A stretch of DNA of 64,000 bases from CAIMFV01 sp040757715 (GTDB taxonomy: Bacteria > Pseudomonadota > Alphaproteobacteria > Caulobacterales > Caulobacteraceae), in assembly GCA_040757715.1 (NCBI GenBank), contig JBFLWS010000004.1, forward strand, positions 62,001 to 126,000. The letters are read 5' to 3'. The position numbers were made by a program, and so were the translations under genes. This document shows, piece after piece, positions 1-9,036 of the stretch (the first letter of the stretch is position 1; every line of letters begins with the position of its first letter). The notes beneath the pieces were generated by a model that did not search any database, was not told where the DNA came from, and saw only the letters and a list, made by a program, of their open reading frames with translations.

Positions 1-364
1 CCGGGACCGGGGGATCGTCATTATGGGCCAGGACGCCGACGAGGTCATAGACATGATCGTCTCGCCACATGCGCTCGCAACTCGCCGGGTAGGGCAACTT
101 CACCGGGCGGTTGTAGGCAGGATCGGCGGGCGCATCGCACCATCCGTCGTCCGGCGCCATAGGAGCGGTCAGCAAGCGGGTCGTCGGCGCCGGGCCACGG
201 TCGGGCCGATAGAGAATTCGGCGGATCGTCCACACCCCCGCCGGCGAGGCCCCATCCCCCTCGCGCTTGGCCTCCGCGCTCACCACGCCGCCCTTGCCGA
301 GGGCGCAGCGCACCCAAGCGCCTCCAAGGTTCATTCGTCCATCGGCGTAGGTTTCGAAGATCAT
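1..364 (-). CDS. L,D-transpeptidase (YkuD-like) family protein, partial
   Basis: Open frame on the minus strand, read from the ATG at 362-364 out through the left window edge, so the C-terminal part is missing. The visible 121 residues begin MIFETYADGRMNLGG and include KREGDGASPAGVW and VLAHNDDPP, the pattern of the alphaproteobacterial YkuD-fold L,D-transpeptidase family that remodels or cross-links peptidoglycan in the periplasm. In that family the catalytic Cys lies further downstream, outside this window. An AAAGGG element sits about 10 bases before the ATG. No signal peptide is evident at this start. The gene is divergent from the response regulator. Family assignment is from remembered motifs, so moderate confidence. 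Confidence 0.6.
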   Translation of the reverse strand, partial: MIFETYADGRMNLGGAWVRCALGKGGVVSAEAKREGDGASPAGVWTIRRILYRPDRGPAPTTRLLTAPMAPDDGWCDAPADPAYNRPVKLPYPASCERMWRDDHVYDLVGVLAHNDDPPVP

Positions 365-446
365 CTCACAACCCTTTGATCCCGAACGGTGTCGCGGCAA
401 AGCAGCGCAGGTCGGCCAGGCCTTGGCGTGAAGCTCGGAGCGGTGC

Positions 447-1145
447 ATGGTCCAGCCCATGGCGCAACAAAAAACCATCCTCGTTGTTGATGACGACACC
501 GATCTACGCGAGGCCCTGGCCGAGCAGCTGAGCCTTGAGGCGGATTTCAAGGCGCTGCAAGCGCCCACCGCCACCACCGGCGTCGCCATGGCCAAGCAGG
601 AGCGACCCGAGCTGATCCTGCTGGACGTGGACCTGCCCGACATGGACGGGCGCGAAGCCTGCCGTCGCATGCGCGCCGAGGGCGTTGGCGCGCCGGTGAT
701 CATGCTGACCGCCGCGGCCGCCGACACCGACACCATCGCCGGCCTTGAGGCGGGCGCAGACGACTACGTGACCAAGCCGTTCAAATTCGGCGTGCTCCTG
801 GCCCGCATCCGCGCGCACCTGCGCAGCCACGAGCAGTCGGAGAATGCGGTCTTCCGCATCGGCCCCTATGAGTTTCGCCCGGCGCAGAAGTTGCTACTCG
901 ACGCTAAACTAAGGAAAGTGCGGCTCACCGAGAAAGAGACCAGTATTCTCAAATATCTCTATCGTGCGCCGGGTCATTCCGCTTCTCGGGATGAACTCCT
1001 GGCCGAAGTGTGGGGTTACAATGCTGGGGTCACCACTCATACGCTGGAGACCCACATCTACCGCCTGCGACAAAAAATCGAGCTGGAGCCGAATTCAGCA
1101 CGGTTGTTGCTCACTGAATCTGGTGGCTATCGCCTGGCGGTGTAA
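447..1145 (+). CDS. cenR: OmpR-family response regulator, CenR-like
   Basis: A 232-residue two-domain response regulator. The receiver domain (about 8-120) has the acidic triad VVDDDTD, the phospho-acceptor Asp in LLLDVDLPDMDG and the conserved Lys in DDYVTKPF. The winged-helix DNA-binding domain (about 138-232) has the THTLETHIYRLRQKIE recognition region. It resembles Caulobacter CenR, an essential envelope regulator, and CenR in that genus also lies near parAB; the symbol is therefore likely but not proven. The ATG at 447 is chosen because CGGAG lies 6 bases upstream; a second ATG is at 459. From about position 880 the base composition drops (53% GC by hand count over 901-1080), so the DNA-binding half looks different in origin from the receiver half. 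Confidence 0.72.
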   Translation: MVQPMAQQKTILVVDDDTDLREALAEQLSLEADFKALQAPTATTGVAMAKQERPELILLDVDLPDMDGREACRRMRAEGVGAPVIMLTAAAADTDTIAGLEAGADDYVTKPFKFGVLLARIRAHLRSHEQSENAVFRIGPYEFRPAQKLLLDAKLRKVRLTEKETSILKYLYRAPGHSASRDELLAEVWGYNAGVTTHTLETHIYRLRQKIELEPNSARLLLTESGGYRLAV

Positions 1146-1231
1146 GGCGGGCTGTTTATCAGCTGCAAAAAAGTTCTTGTTTTGTTCTGCGTTTGGCGTA
1201 GGTTTCCTGGGTCAGCGCGGAGCACGACACC

Positions 1232-1630
1232 ATGATCAGCTATGCAACCTTCGGCGTACACGACAAGGCCGCGTCCCTAGCCTTCTTCGAGCCGGTACTG
1301 GCGGCCCTGGGCTACCAGAAGTTCTATGATGAGGGGACCCACGCGGGCTTTGCGCCTGGCGGCGATCCGGGACAGCCGGGGACAGTCTGGCTCGGTCCGC
1401 CCTATGATGGCCAGACGGCGGTCCCCTCCAACGGCAGCATGATCGGCTTTCATGCGCCCACCCGTGCGGCGGTGCGGGCGTTCCACGCCGCGGCGCTCGC
1501 CCATGGCGGAAGCTGCGAAGGCCCGCCCGGACTGCGCGAAGCCTACGGCCCCAATTTTTACATGGCCTATGTGCGCGACCCGGTGGGCAACAAGTTCTCC
1601 GCCATGTGCCTGGCCGAGGGCGAGGATTAG
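1232..1630 (+). CDS. VOC (glyoxalase/bleomycin-resistance) family protein
   Basis: A 132-residue single-domain protein starting MISYATFGVHD, with a C-terminal strand pattern YVRDPVGNKF. This is typical of the small vicinal-oxygen-chelate fold proteins found singly in alphaproteobacteria. They form dimers with metal-binding pockets, but the substrate of this subgroup is unknown, so glyoxalase activity should not be assumed. A short gap separates it from the response regulator upstream, so co-transcription is possible. Its stop overlaps the convergent creatininase gene by 4 bases. Confidence 0.8.
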   Translation: MISYATFGVHDKAASLAFFEPVLAALGYQKFYDEGTHAGFAPGGDPGQPGTVWLGPPYDGQTAVPSNGSMIGFHAPTRAAVRAFHAAALAHGGSCEGPPGLREAYGPNFYMAYVRDPVGNKFSAMCLAEGED

Positions 1631-2382
1631 GGCGCGATCTCGCCCTCAAAGCTTCGAAGATCGGCGACGAGGGCCTGGACAGCCAGACGGACGATCTTTT
1701 CGCCCTTCTCCGGGCTCGCCTGGCCAGGGTCCGAGCCCATGCGGCCGTCAGCGTAGCGGGCGCGGAAGTCTGCGGCTTCGCGGATCGGTCCGGTGGGTGC
1801 GATGCGCGGAGCGTAGTTGGCGGTCTTGATGGCGTCGGGATAGGCGTACTGGGTGACGGCGATCTCCGAGGGGGTGGCGTGGCTGCCATGTCCCTCGGGG
1901 AACAGGTGGTCGCACAGCTTGGCGACGCCCGGCAGATCCCACCAGTTGCGCAGCTTCAGGGCGAAGCCGCGTCCCTGGCGGCGATAGCTCGCCTCGGAAT
2001 AGATCTCCGAAAAGGCCGCCTCGATGGTGGGCACATTGCCGCCGTGCCCGTTGAGGAAATAGATGCGGGTGAAGCCGTGCCCGGCCAGGGAAATGGTCCA
2101 GTCGCGCAAGGCCGCGATCATGGTGGAGGGGCGAAGGCTGATGGAGCCGGGAAAGCCCAGGTGGTGCTGGGCCATGCCCACATTGAAGGTCGGCCCCACC
2201 AAGAGATCTCCCTCGGCGTGGGCGGCGTGGGCGGCGTGGGCGATGATCTCCGGACACAGCCAGTCCGTACCCAAAAGTCCCGTCGGCCCATGCTGCTCGT
2301 TGGAGCCGATGGGAATGATCACCGCCTGGGAGCGGGCCAGCCGCGCCTCAAGCTCCGGCCAGGTGGAAAGGGCGAGCAGCAT
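1627..2382 (-). CDS. Creatininase-family amidohydrolase
   Basis: A 251-residue protein with the metal-binding hallmarks of the creatininase family: GSNEQHGPTGLLGTD near the N-terminus (Glu, His and Asp ligands) and NGHGGN near residue 115. Family members hydrolyse cyclic amides such as creatinine or act on formamide-type intermediates; the substrate here cannot be told from sequence. The ATG at 2382 is preferred over the TTG one codon earlier because GAGGA is suitably placed. It is the last gene of the minus-strand run starting at the LPS operon, 9 bases after the DUF1674 gene. Three exact copies of a 9-base unit (2215-2241) encode an Ala-His-Ala repeat. Confidence 0.85.
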   Translation of the reverse strand: MLLALSTWPELEARLARSQAVIIPIGSNEQHGPTGLLGTDWLCPEIIAHAAHAAHAEGDLLVGPTFNVGMAQHHLGFPGSISLRPSTMIAALRDWTISLAGHGFTRIYFLNGHGGNVPTIEAAFSEIYSEASYRRQGRGFALKLRNWWDLPGVAKLCDHLFPEGHGSHATPSEIAVTQYAYPDAIKTANYAPRIAPTGPIREAADFRARYADGRMGSDPGQASPEKGEKIVRLAVQALVADLRSFEGEIAP

Positions 2383-2391
2383 CAAGAATCC

Positions 2392-2601
2392 TCAGAAATC
2401 GACGGCGATGCCCTTGCGCTCCCAGTCGCCGAAGCGCGTGGGCTCAGGACCTGCCGGACCGCCGTCCTCATTCGGCCGCGCCCCCGCCTCCGCCTGGGCG
2501 CGACGTTCGGCGGCCTCGACGAGCGCGCGCTTGGCCGCTTCGCTCAGCGGCTTCGCCGGCGCAGCCTCGTCCAGCGGCGGAAGGTTAGGGCTTTCAGTCA
2601 T
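2392..2601 (-). CDS. DUF1674 / SDHAF4-like succinate dehydrogenase assembly protein
   Basis: A 69-residue protein ending GPEPTRFGDWERKGIAVDF, the signature of the DUF1674 family related to mitochondrial SDHAF4, which assists insertion of the flavinylated SDH subunit. The N-terminal half is Ala/Glu/Lys-rich and probably helical or disordered. The ATG at 2601 is preferred; a GTG three codons earlier is possible. It lies between a DUF4126 membrane protein and a creatininase-like gene, so the neighbours do not hint at respiration. Family identity is clear from the C-terminal motif; function in bacteria is inferred. Confidence 0.85.
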   Translation of the reverse strand: MTESPNLPPLDEAAPAKPLSEAAKRALVEAAERRAQAEAGARPNEDGGPAGPEPTRFGDWERKGIAVDF

Positions 2602-2642
2602 GGCCCACACTTAAGTCGCGTCGCGCTCACCGCCAAGAGCGC

Positions 2643-3296
2643 CTAGACGGGACCCCTTGTCGCGGAAAGGGCCCGTCCCGCCAAGCCGCCGGCGAACCGG
2701 GTCACGCTTTTGGTCACCTTCAGGGCCAGAAAAATAAACAGCCAGGTCCCCACCGCCAGGACCAGCCCCGAAATCGCCGCCGCCAGCGGCGCCCAGAGCA
2801 CCAGACCGGAGAAGATCACCGCCCATACATTCTCCGCAGCACTGATGAAGGGATGGGCCGCGCCCGCCGTGGTCATGCTGGCCGTGGTGCGCACCTTGGC
2901 CCGCATGCCATGGATAACGAAGGCGGCGATAGCGCCAAAGCCCCCAAGCCCATAGGCGAAGCTGTGCGGCGCGCCCGATTCCCCCTCTAGGCCCCGCGCG
3001 ACGTAGAAGGCGGCCAGCCCGCCGATCACCGGCTTGGCCACCACGCCCAGGGCGTCGAACAGATGCGCCACGGGCGGAATCTTGTCCGCCGCCACATGCA
3101 GCAGATAGACCCCGCCGAGGATCATGATCACGTCCCAACGCTGCAGGAGATCGAACGGCGGTTGAGCCAGCAAGGGGTCGTTCAGCCAACCCAACTTAAG
3201 GGCTAGGCCGGCCGTAAAAGGTAAGGCGAAAGGGTCGAGCGCAAGGGCGGCGGGGATAGCCAGCACCCGCGCATAGGCGGCGATCGGATCGTCCAT
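2643..3296 (-). CDS. DUF4126-family membrane protein
   Basis: A 217-residue protein beginning MDDPIAAYARVLAIPAALALDPF, with several hydrophobic segments (about 50-75, 80-100, 108-125, 155-200) consistent with an integral membrane protein. The overall pattern matches DUF4126, whose function is unknown. The start at 3296 is chosen because GGGGGAA lies 5 bases upstream; a longer frame to 3347 would overlap lpxK. It follows lpxK by 26 bases on the same strand and is probably co-transcribed with the lipid A genes. A role in envelope lipid metabolism is only suggested by position. Confidence 0.72.
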   Translation of the reverse strand: MDDPIAAYARVLAIPAALALDPFALPFTAGLALKLGWLNDPLLAQPPFDLLQRWDVIMILGGVYLLHVAADKIPPVAHLFDALGVVAKPVIGGLAAFYVARGLEGESGAPHSFAYGLGGFGAIAAFVIHGMRAKVRTTASMTTAGAAHPFISAAENVWAVIFSGLVLWAPLAAAISGLVLAVGTWLFIFLALKVTKSVTRFAGGLAGRALSATRGPV

Positions 3297-3322
3297 GCTT
3301 CCCCCCGTGATCGCCGCGAGTG

Positions 3323-4339
3323 TCACACTCCTCCCGACGGCAGGCAACCGAGCAGCAGAGCGTGGGCGGCGGTTTCGTCCTCAAATCGCGCCCGCACGGG
3401 CCAAGCCGTTACACGCCTGCGCCATTCAGCGGGCAGCCTTGCCCAGTCTTTCTCCGTGGTGACGAGACCCGCGCCGAACACGGCCGCTCGCTCGGCCAAG
3501 GCTTTTAGCGCCGCCTCCGTATAGGGGGCGTGGTCAGGAAAGCCGGCGAAGTCCTTCAGCTCGCACCCCGCCGCCGCCAATGAGCGCTCGACCTTCCAAG
3601 GCTTGGCCACCCCGGCGAACCCCACCTGCGGCCCGGGCGGCGGGGGCGCGGCGGGCTCGAGCCGCGCGATCAGAACAGCCTTGTCGCGAAACAGAGCGAG
3701 GAGTTCCGGGTCAGGATCCGACAGGCCCGGCGGCATGAGGATCACCACGGCGTCAGCACGGGACAGGCCCGTCTTGAACGGCTCGCGCAGCGGCCCGGCG
3801 GGAAAGACGCCCCCGTCGCCGAAGGGCCATTCGCCATCGCGAGTCTCGCCGTCCACCACCACCAGGGAAAGGGACTTCTTCAGCGACGGGTTCTGGTGGC
3901 CGTCGTCCAGCACCACAGCCTCGGCTCCCGCCTGCACCGCAGCAAGCGCGCCAGCCGCACGGTCGCGGGCGATCCACATGGGCCCGTCGCGAGCCAGGAG
4001 CAGCGGCTCGTCCCCCACCTCGGCGGCCGTGTGATGGACAGGGTCCACCCGGATCGGGCCTTCGAGACTGCCGCCATAGCCGCGAGAGAGCCCGTGCGCC
4101 GCAAAACCTGCCTCGCGCAACAGGCGCAGCACCTCCCGCGCGATGGGAGTCTTGCCCGCCCCGCCCACGGTGAGGTTGCCGATGCAGATCACAGGCGCGC
4201 CTGGATCGACCGGCATCGCGCGGGCCATGCGACGGGTGGTGGCGGTGGCCCAAATCCAGGAAACGGGCGTAAGGGCCGCCTTCAACAGGCGTGGGCCGCC
4301 GCGGCGGCGATACCACCAGATGGGTGTGGTGAGCTTCAT
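3323..4339 (-). CDS. lpxK: Tetraacyldisaccharide 4'-kinase
   Basis: A 338-residue LpxK, which phosphorylates the 4' position of the tetraacyl disaccharide 1-phosphate at the inner membrane to form lipid IVA. The N-terminal hydrophobic stretch (about 15-35) is followed by the P-loop GNLTVGGAGKTP (about 54-65), then LSRGYGG and VLDDGHQ, all conserved in the family. The start codon overlaps the stop of waaA in an ATGA arrangement, so translation of the two is probably coupled. Length is normal. Confidence 0.95.
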   Translation of the reverse strand: MKLTTPIWWYRRRGGPRLLKAALTPVSWIWATATTRRMARAMPVDPGAPVICIGNLTVGGAGKTPIAREVLRLLREAGFAAHGLSRGYGGSLEGPIRVDPVHHTAAEVGDEPLLLARDGPMWIARDRAAGALAAVQAGAEAVVLDDGHQNPSLKKSLSLVVVDGETRDGEWPFGDGGVFPAGPLREPFKTGLSRADAVVILMPPGLSDPDPELLALFRDKAVLIARLEPAAPPPPGPQVGFAGVAKPWKVERSLAAAGCELKDFAGFPDHAPYTEAALKALAERAAVFGAGLVTTEKDWARLPAEWRRRVTAWPVRARFEDETAAHALLLGCLPSGGV

Positions 4340-5610
4340 GCGGGGAGGAGCTCCAACAGCCGCGCCACCGCCGTATCCGCCGCCGCCGCCCCTCGCCCCG
4401 CGAGAACCTTGGCCCGATCGGCCATGGCGCGCAGCTCAGCCGGCGCATCCAGAGCTTCGGCAAACGCTGCACTCAACTCGCGGGCGTCGCCGACGCAGCG
4501 CACGGCCTCAGCGGCGGCGAAGTCGTCATAGACGCCAATCCAGTTCTCCACATGGGGACCGCTGAGGGCCGGACACCCCAGAGCCGCCGGCTCCAAGGGA
4601 TTATGGCCCCCAATGCCGACCCTAAGGCTGCCAGCCACCAGGGCGACCCGCGCAAGACTGAACCAGAGGCCAAGCTCACCCAAGGTGTCAGCCACATAGA
4701 CCTGCACGCCCTTCGTCAAAGCATCGCCAGTGCTGCGGCGCGCGACCTTGAATCCCCGAGCGGCCGCGAGGCGCGCCACCTCTTCCCCCCGCACGGGATG
4801 GCGAGGCGCAATCACCAGCAGCGGACCATCAGGACGCGACGCCAGGGGCGCGAAAGCCTCGAGCACCAGCTCGTCCTCGCCGGGGTGGGTGGAAGCGGCC
4901 AGCAGCAGAGGCCGACCCTCTATGGCCGCGCGTTCTCGCTCCAGCAAATCCACGTCCACCGGCAAGGGCGCCGCGGCGAGCTTCAGATTGAGCCGGCCAT
5001 CGTCCCGGGCGCCCAGTCGGACGAGACCCTGCGCGGTGGCGTCGTCTTGGGACATGACCAGATCAAACGCGCCGGCCACCTGGCGCGCCGCGGTCGGCAG
5101 TCTGGCCCAGCCGCTCAGGCTCCTGGGCGACAGGCGGGCGGACAGGAGGGCGAGCTTCACCCCCCGCTCATGGGCGAGGGCGATGAGGTTCGGCCACAGC
5201 TCGCTCTCCACCAGAACGCCGAGGTCTGGACGCCAGTGCTCCAGGAACCGTTCCACCGCCCCCGCCGTATCCACCGGAATGAATTGGTGCGTCACGGCCG
5301 GAGGCAAGCGCCTCGCCAATAGCTCCGCCGAAGCGACAGTGCCGGAAGTGACCAACACCTGCAGGCCGGGCCGGGCCTCTTGAAGACGGTTGATCAATGG
5401 GATCAACGAAAGAGATTCGCCGACGCTAGCGCCATGCAGCCAGACCAGGCCGCCTTGAGGCCTAAGCTGTCCTGCATGGCCGAGTCGCTCGCCGAGGCGC
5501 ACCGGGTCTTCCTTGCCGCGGCGCGCACGCTTGCGCAGGGCTTGGACCGCCAACGGCTCCAGTACACGGGTAGCGAGGCGGTAGGCGGCGAGGCTGAAGG
5601 GCGTCTTCAT
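4336..5610 (-). CDS. waaA: 3-deoxy-D-manno-octulosonic acid (Kdo) transferase
   Basis: A 424-residue GT-B glycosyltransferase that adds Kdo to lipid IVA at the cytoplasmic face of the inner membrane. Family features are WLHGASVGE near residue 55, the VTSGTVASAEL segment, VESELWPN, and the C-terminal VAGSLRVGIGGHNPLEPA nucleotide-sugar region. The start at 5610 (MKTPFSLAAYRLATRVLEP) overlaps the DUF374 stop as ATGA; the longer open frame upstream is inside that gene. Whether it adds one or two Kdo residues cannot be read from sequence. A Kdo hydroxylase gene lies at 20.7 kb and could act on its product. Confidence 0.95.
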   Translation of the reverse strand: MKTPFSLAAYRLATRVLEPLAVQALRKRARRGKEDPVRLGERLGHAGQLRPQGGLVWLHGASVGESLSLIPLINRLQEARPGLQVLVTSGTVASAELLARRLPPAVTHQFIPVDTAGAVERFLEHWRPDLGVLVESELWPNLIALAHERGVKLALLSARLSPRSLSGWARLPTAARQVAGAFDLVMSQDDATAQGLVRLGARDDGRLNLKLAAAPLPVDVDLLERERAAIEGRPLLLAASTHPGEDELVLEAFAPLASRPDGPLLVIAPRHPVRGEEVARLAAARGFKVARRSTGDALTKGVQVYVADTLGELGLWFSLARVALVAGSLRVGIGGHNPLEPAALGCPALSGPHVENWIGVYDDFAAAEAVRCVGDARELSAAFAEALDAPAELRAMADRAKVLAGRGAAAADTAVARLLELLPA

Positions 5611-6299
5611 GACAGGAGCGCATCCGCGCGCGCCGTGGCGGCGTTGAGCCGCTCGCCCCACTGGTCACGGAGCGCGAGCAATGCTTCACCTTCTGCTTCC
5701 CGCGGGGCCTCGAACGGACCGTCCCAGACGATCACGCCGCGCCCAAATGGCAAGGGCAGCATGGCCTGATCCCAACTTTTCAACCGTATGGAGGGCCGTG
5801 CCGACAACCCCACCAGCAGCACCGGCGCGCCGGATACGCGGGCCAAGGTCGGCACCCCATCGGTCATGACCTCGGCCGGCCCGCGCGGCCCGTCCGGCGT
5901 GATGGCGATCCCGCCGCCGCCCTTCACCCACTTCAGAACATCGCGGAAGGCGGCCGCGCCACCCTTGGCTTTGGCGGCGCCCGGCTTCTTCGCCGCAGAC
6001 CCGCGAATGGCGGGGAAGCCCAGCTTCTCCATGGTGGAGGCGATGAACTGGCCATCGGCGGAGAGCGAGATCAGGGCCCGCGGCTCCTGCGCCCGGTCGA
6101 GCGGCCAGCAGGCGGGGGACAGCCCGATGCGGCCATGCCAGAAACAGACGATGACCCCCTCCCCGCTGGTCCAGACGGCTTCCGCCCGCTCCAGGCCTTC
6201 CTGGCGCCAGCGAATGGTGGCGAGGACGAGCTTCAAATAGCTCGAGAAGACGAGCGCCAGGGCGCCTTGCACCAGCGGATGGCGGAAGAGCTGTTTCAC
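5607..6299 (-). CDS. DUF374 lysophospholipid-acyltransferase-like protein
   Basis: A 230-residue protein with an N-terminal hydrophobic segment and the DUF374 hallmarks CFWHGRIGLSP (about 49-60) and ITPDGPRGPAEV (about 133-145). DUF374 belongs to the LPLAT acyltransferase superfamily, and the epsilonproteobacterial lipid A acyltransferase LpxJ is a member. The location between msbA and waaA makes a late lipid A acyl transfer a reasonable inference, not a demonstrated role. The GTG at 6299 is chosen because GGTGAGG lies just upstream and it falls 7 bases after the msbA stop; the longer frame would overlap the exporter. Confidence 0.8.
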   Translation of the reverse strand: MKQLFRHPLVQGALALVFSSYLKLVLATIRWRQEGLERAEAVWTSGEGVIVCFWHGRIGLSPACWPLDRAQEPRALISLSADGQFIASTMEKLGFPAIRGSAAKKPGAAKAKGGAAAFRDVLKWVKGGGGIAITPDGPRGPAEVMTDGVPTLARVSGAPVLLVGLSARPSIRLKSWDQAMLPLPFGRGVIVWDGPFEAPREAEGEALLALRDQWGERLNAATARADALLS

Positions 6300-6306
6300 C
6301 GCGCCC

Positions 6307-8100
<1,794 letters not shown>

Positions 8101-8247
8101 GGCCTCATGGGGTCCGACGATTGCCGGGACGTGTCAAGCGAGGGGCGAACTTAGATAGGCGCCCGCTTTGAAATCCAGAACTTCTACCTTACCTAGGCGG
8201 ACTTGCGGCGCTGATAAAGCCGCGACTGTCGAACGCAAGGAACCATC

Positions 8248-8925
8248 GTGGCCCGCCTGCCGAGTTTCAATCTCACCACCCCGCTCGGCCGGCTGCACGC
8301 CTATCTCAACTACATGTGGAGCGATCACGCCTATCTGCGGCTCGGCTTCGAGAACGCGCACTGGGTGGGCGAGGACCTGATCCGCACCAACCAGCCCTGG
8401 CCGTTTCAGTTCGCCTGGTGGAAGAAGCGCGGGGTCAAGACGGTGATCAACCTGCGCGGCGGCGGTTATGAGACCGCCTTCTACGTGCTGGAGCGCGACG
8501 CCTGTCAGCGGCTTGGCCTGAAATTGGTGAACTTCGCCGTGTCCTCGCGCGAGGCGCCCACCGCCGCCCAGGTGATCGGGGCCAAGGAGCTGTTCGAGAC
8601 CATCAAATATCCGGCCCTCATGCACTGCAAGTCCGGGGCGGATCGCGCTGGACTGATGAGCGTGCTCTACGCCCATTTCCACCTCGGCCAGCCGCTGCGC
8701 GAAGCCATGAAGGAGCTGTCGTTCCGCACCCTGCACGTGAAGCATGGCAAGGTCGGGGTGCTCGACTACACCTTCGAGCGCTATTTCCAGGACGGGGAGC
8801 CCAAGGGGCTCAGCTTCCTCGAGTGGGTGCAGACCCCCGAATACGACCCGGTGAAGCTGAAGGCCGAGTTCCACACCAGCTGGTGGGGCACGCTGCTCAC
8901 CGAGCGTATCTTGCGCCGAGAATAG
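8248..8925 (+). CDS. Protein tyrosine/dual-specificity phosphatase family protein
   Basis: A 225-residue protein with the Cys-X5-Arg phosphatase loop HCKSGADRAG (Cys127, Arg133). It contains the upstream segment VKTVINLRGGG typical of DSP/Siw14-like phosphatases, which act on phosphotyrosine, phosphoinositides or inositol pyrophosphates. No signal peptide is seen, so it is cytoplasmic or membrane-peripheral. The start is a GTG at 8248 with AAGGA about 7 bases upstream. It is divergent from the LPS operon and convergent with acs. Substrate is unknown. Confidence 0.8.
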   Translation: MARLPSFNLTTPLGRLHAYLNYMWSDHAYLRLGFENAHWVGEDLIRTNQPWPFQFAWWKKRGVKTVINLRGGGYETAFYVLERDACQRLGLKLVNFAVSSREAPTAAQVIGAKELFETIKYPALMHCKSGADRAGLMSVLYAHFHLGQPLREAMKELSFRTLHVKHGKVGVLDYTFERYFQDGEPKGLSFLEWVQTPEYDPVKLKAEFHTSWWGTLLTERILRRE

Positions 8926-8932
8926 CAGAGGT

Positions 8933-9036
8933 TAGAGCAAAATCCGATCAAATAGCACCGGATTTTGCTCATAATCTATTGAATTTAGAGTATTTTTCGC
9001 CCGAAAACCGGTTCCTGCTTTTCGGAAAATGCTCTA
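8933..9036. repeat. Palindromic interspersed repeat element (104 bp)
   Basis: An AT-richer 104-base element bounded by exact 7-base terminal inverted repeats TAGAGCA (8933-8939) and TGCTCTA (9030-9036). Inside, a perfect 12-base stem (8935-8946 with 8959-8970) has a 12-base loop, and a second 7-base stem pairs CCGAAAA (9001-9007) with TTTTCGG (9019-9025). The architecture and composition match the small non-coding repeats scattered through alphaproteobacterial genomes, often between convergent genes as here. The last three bases are the complement of the acs stop codon. Multiplicity in this genome cannot be checked from one window. Confidence 0.8.
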
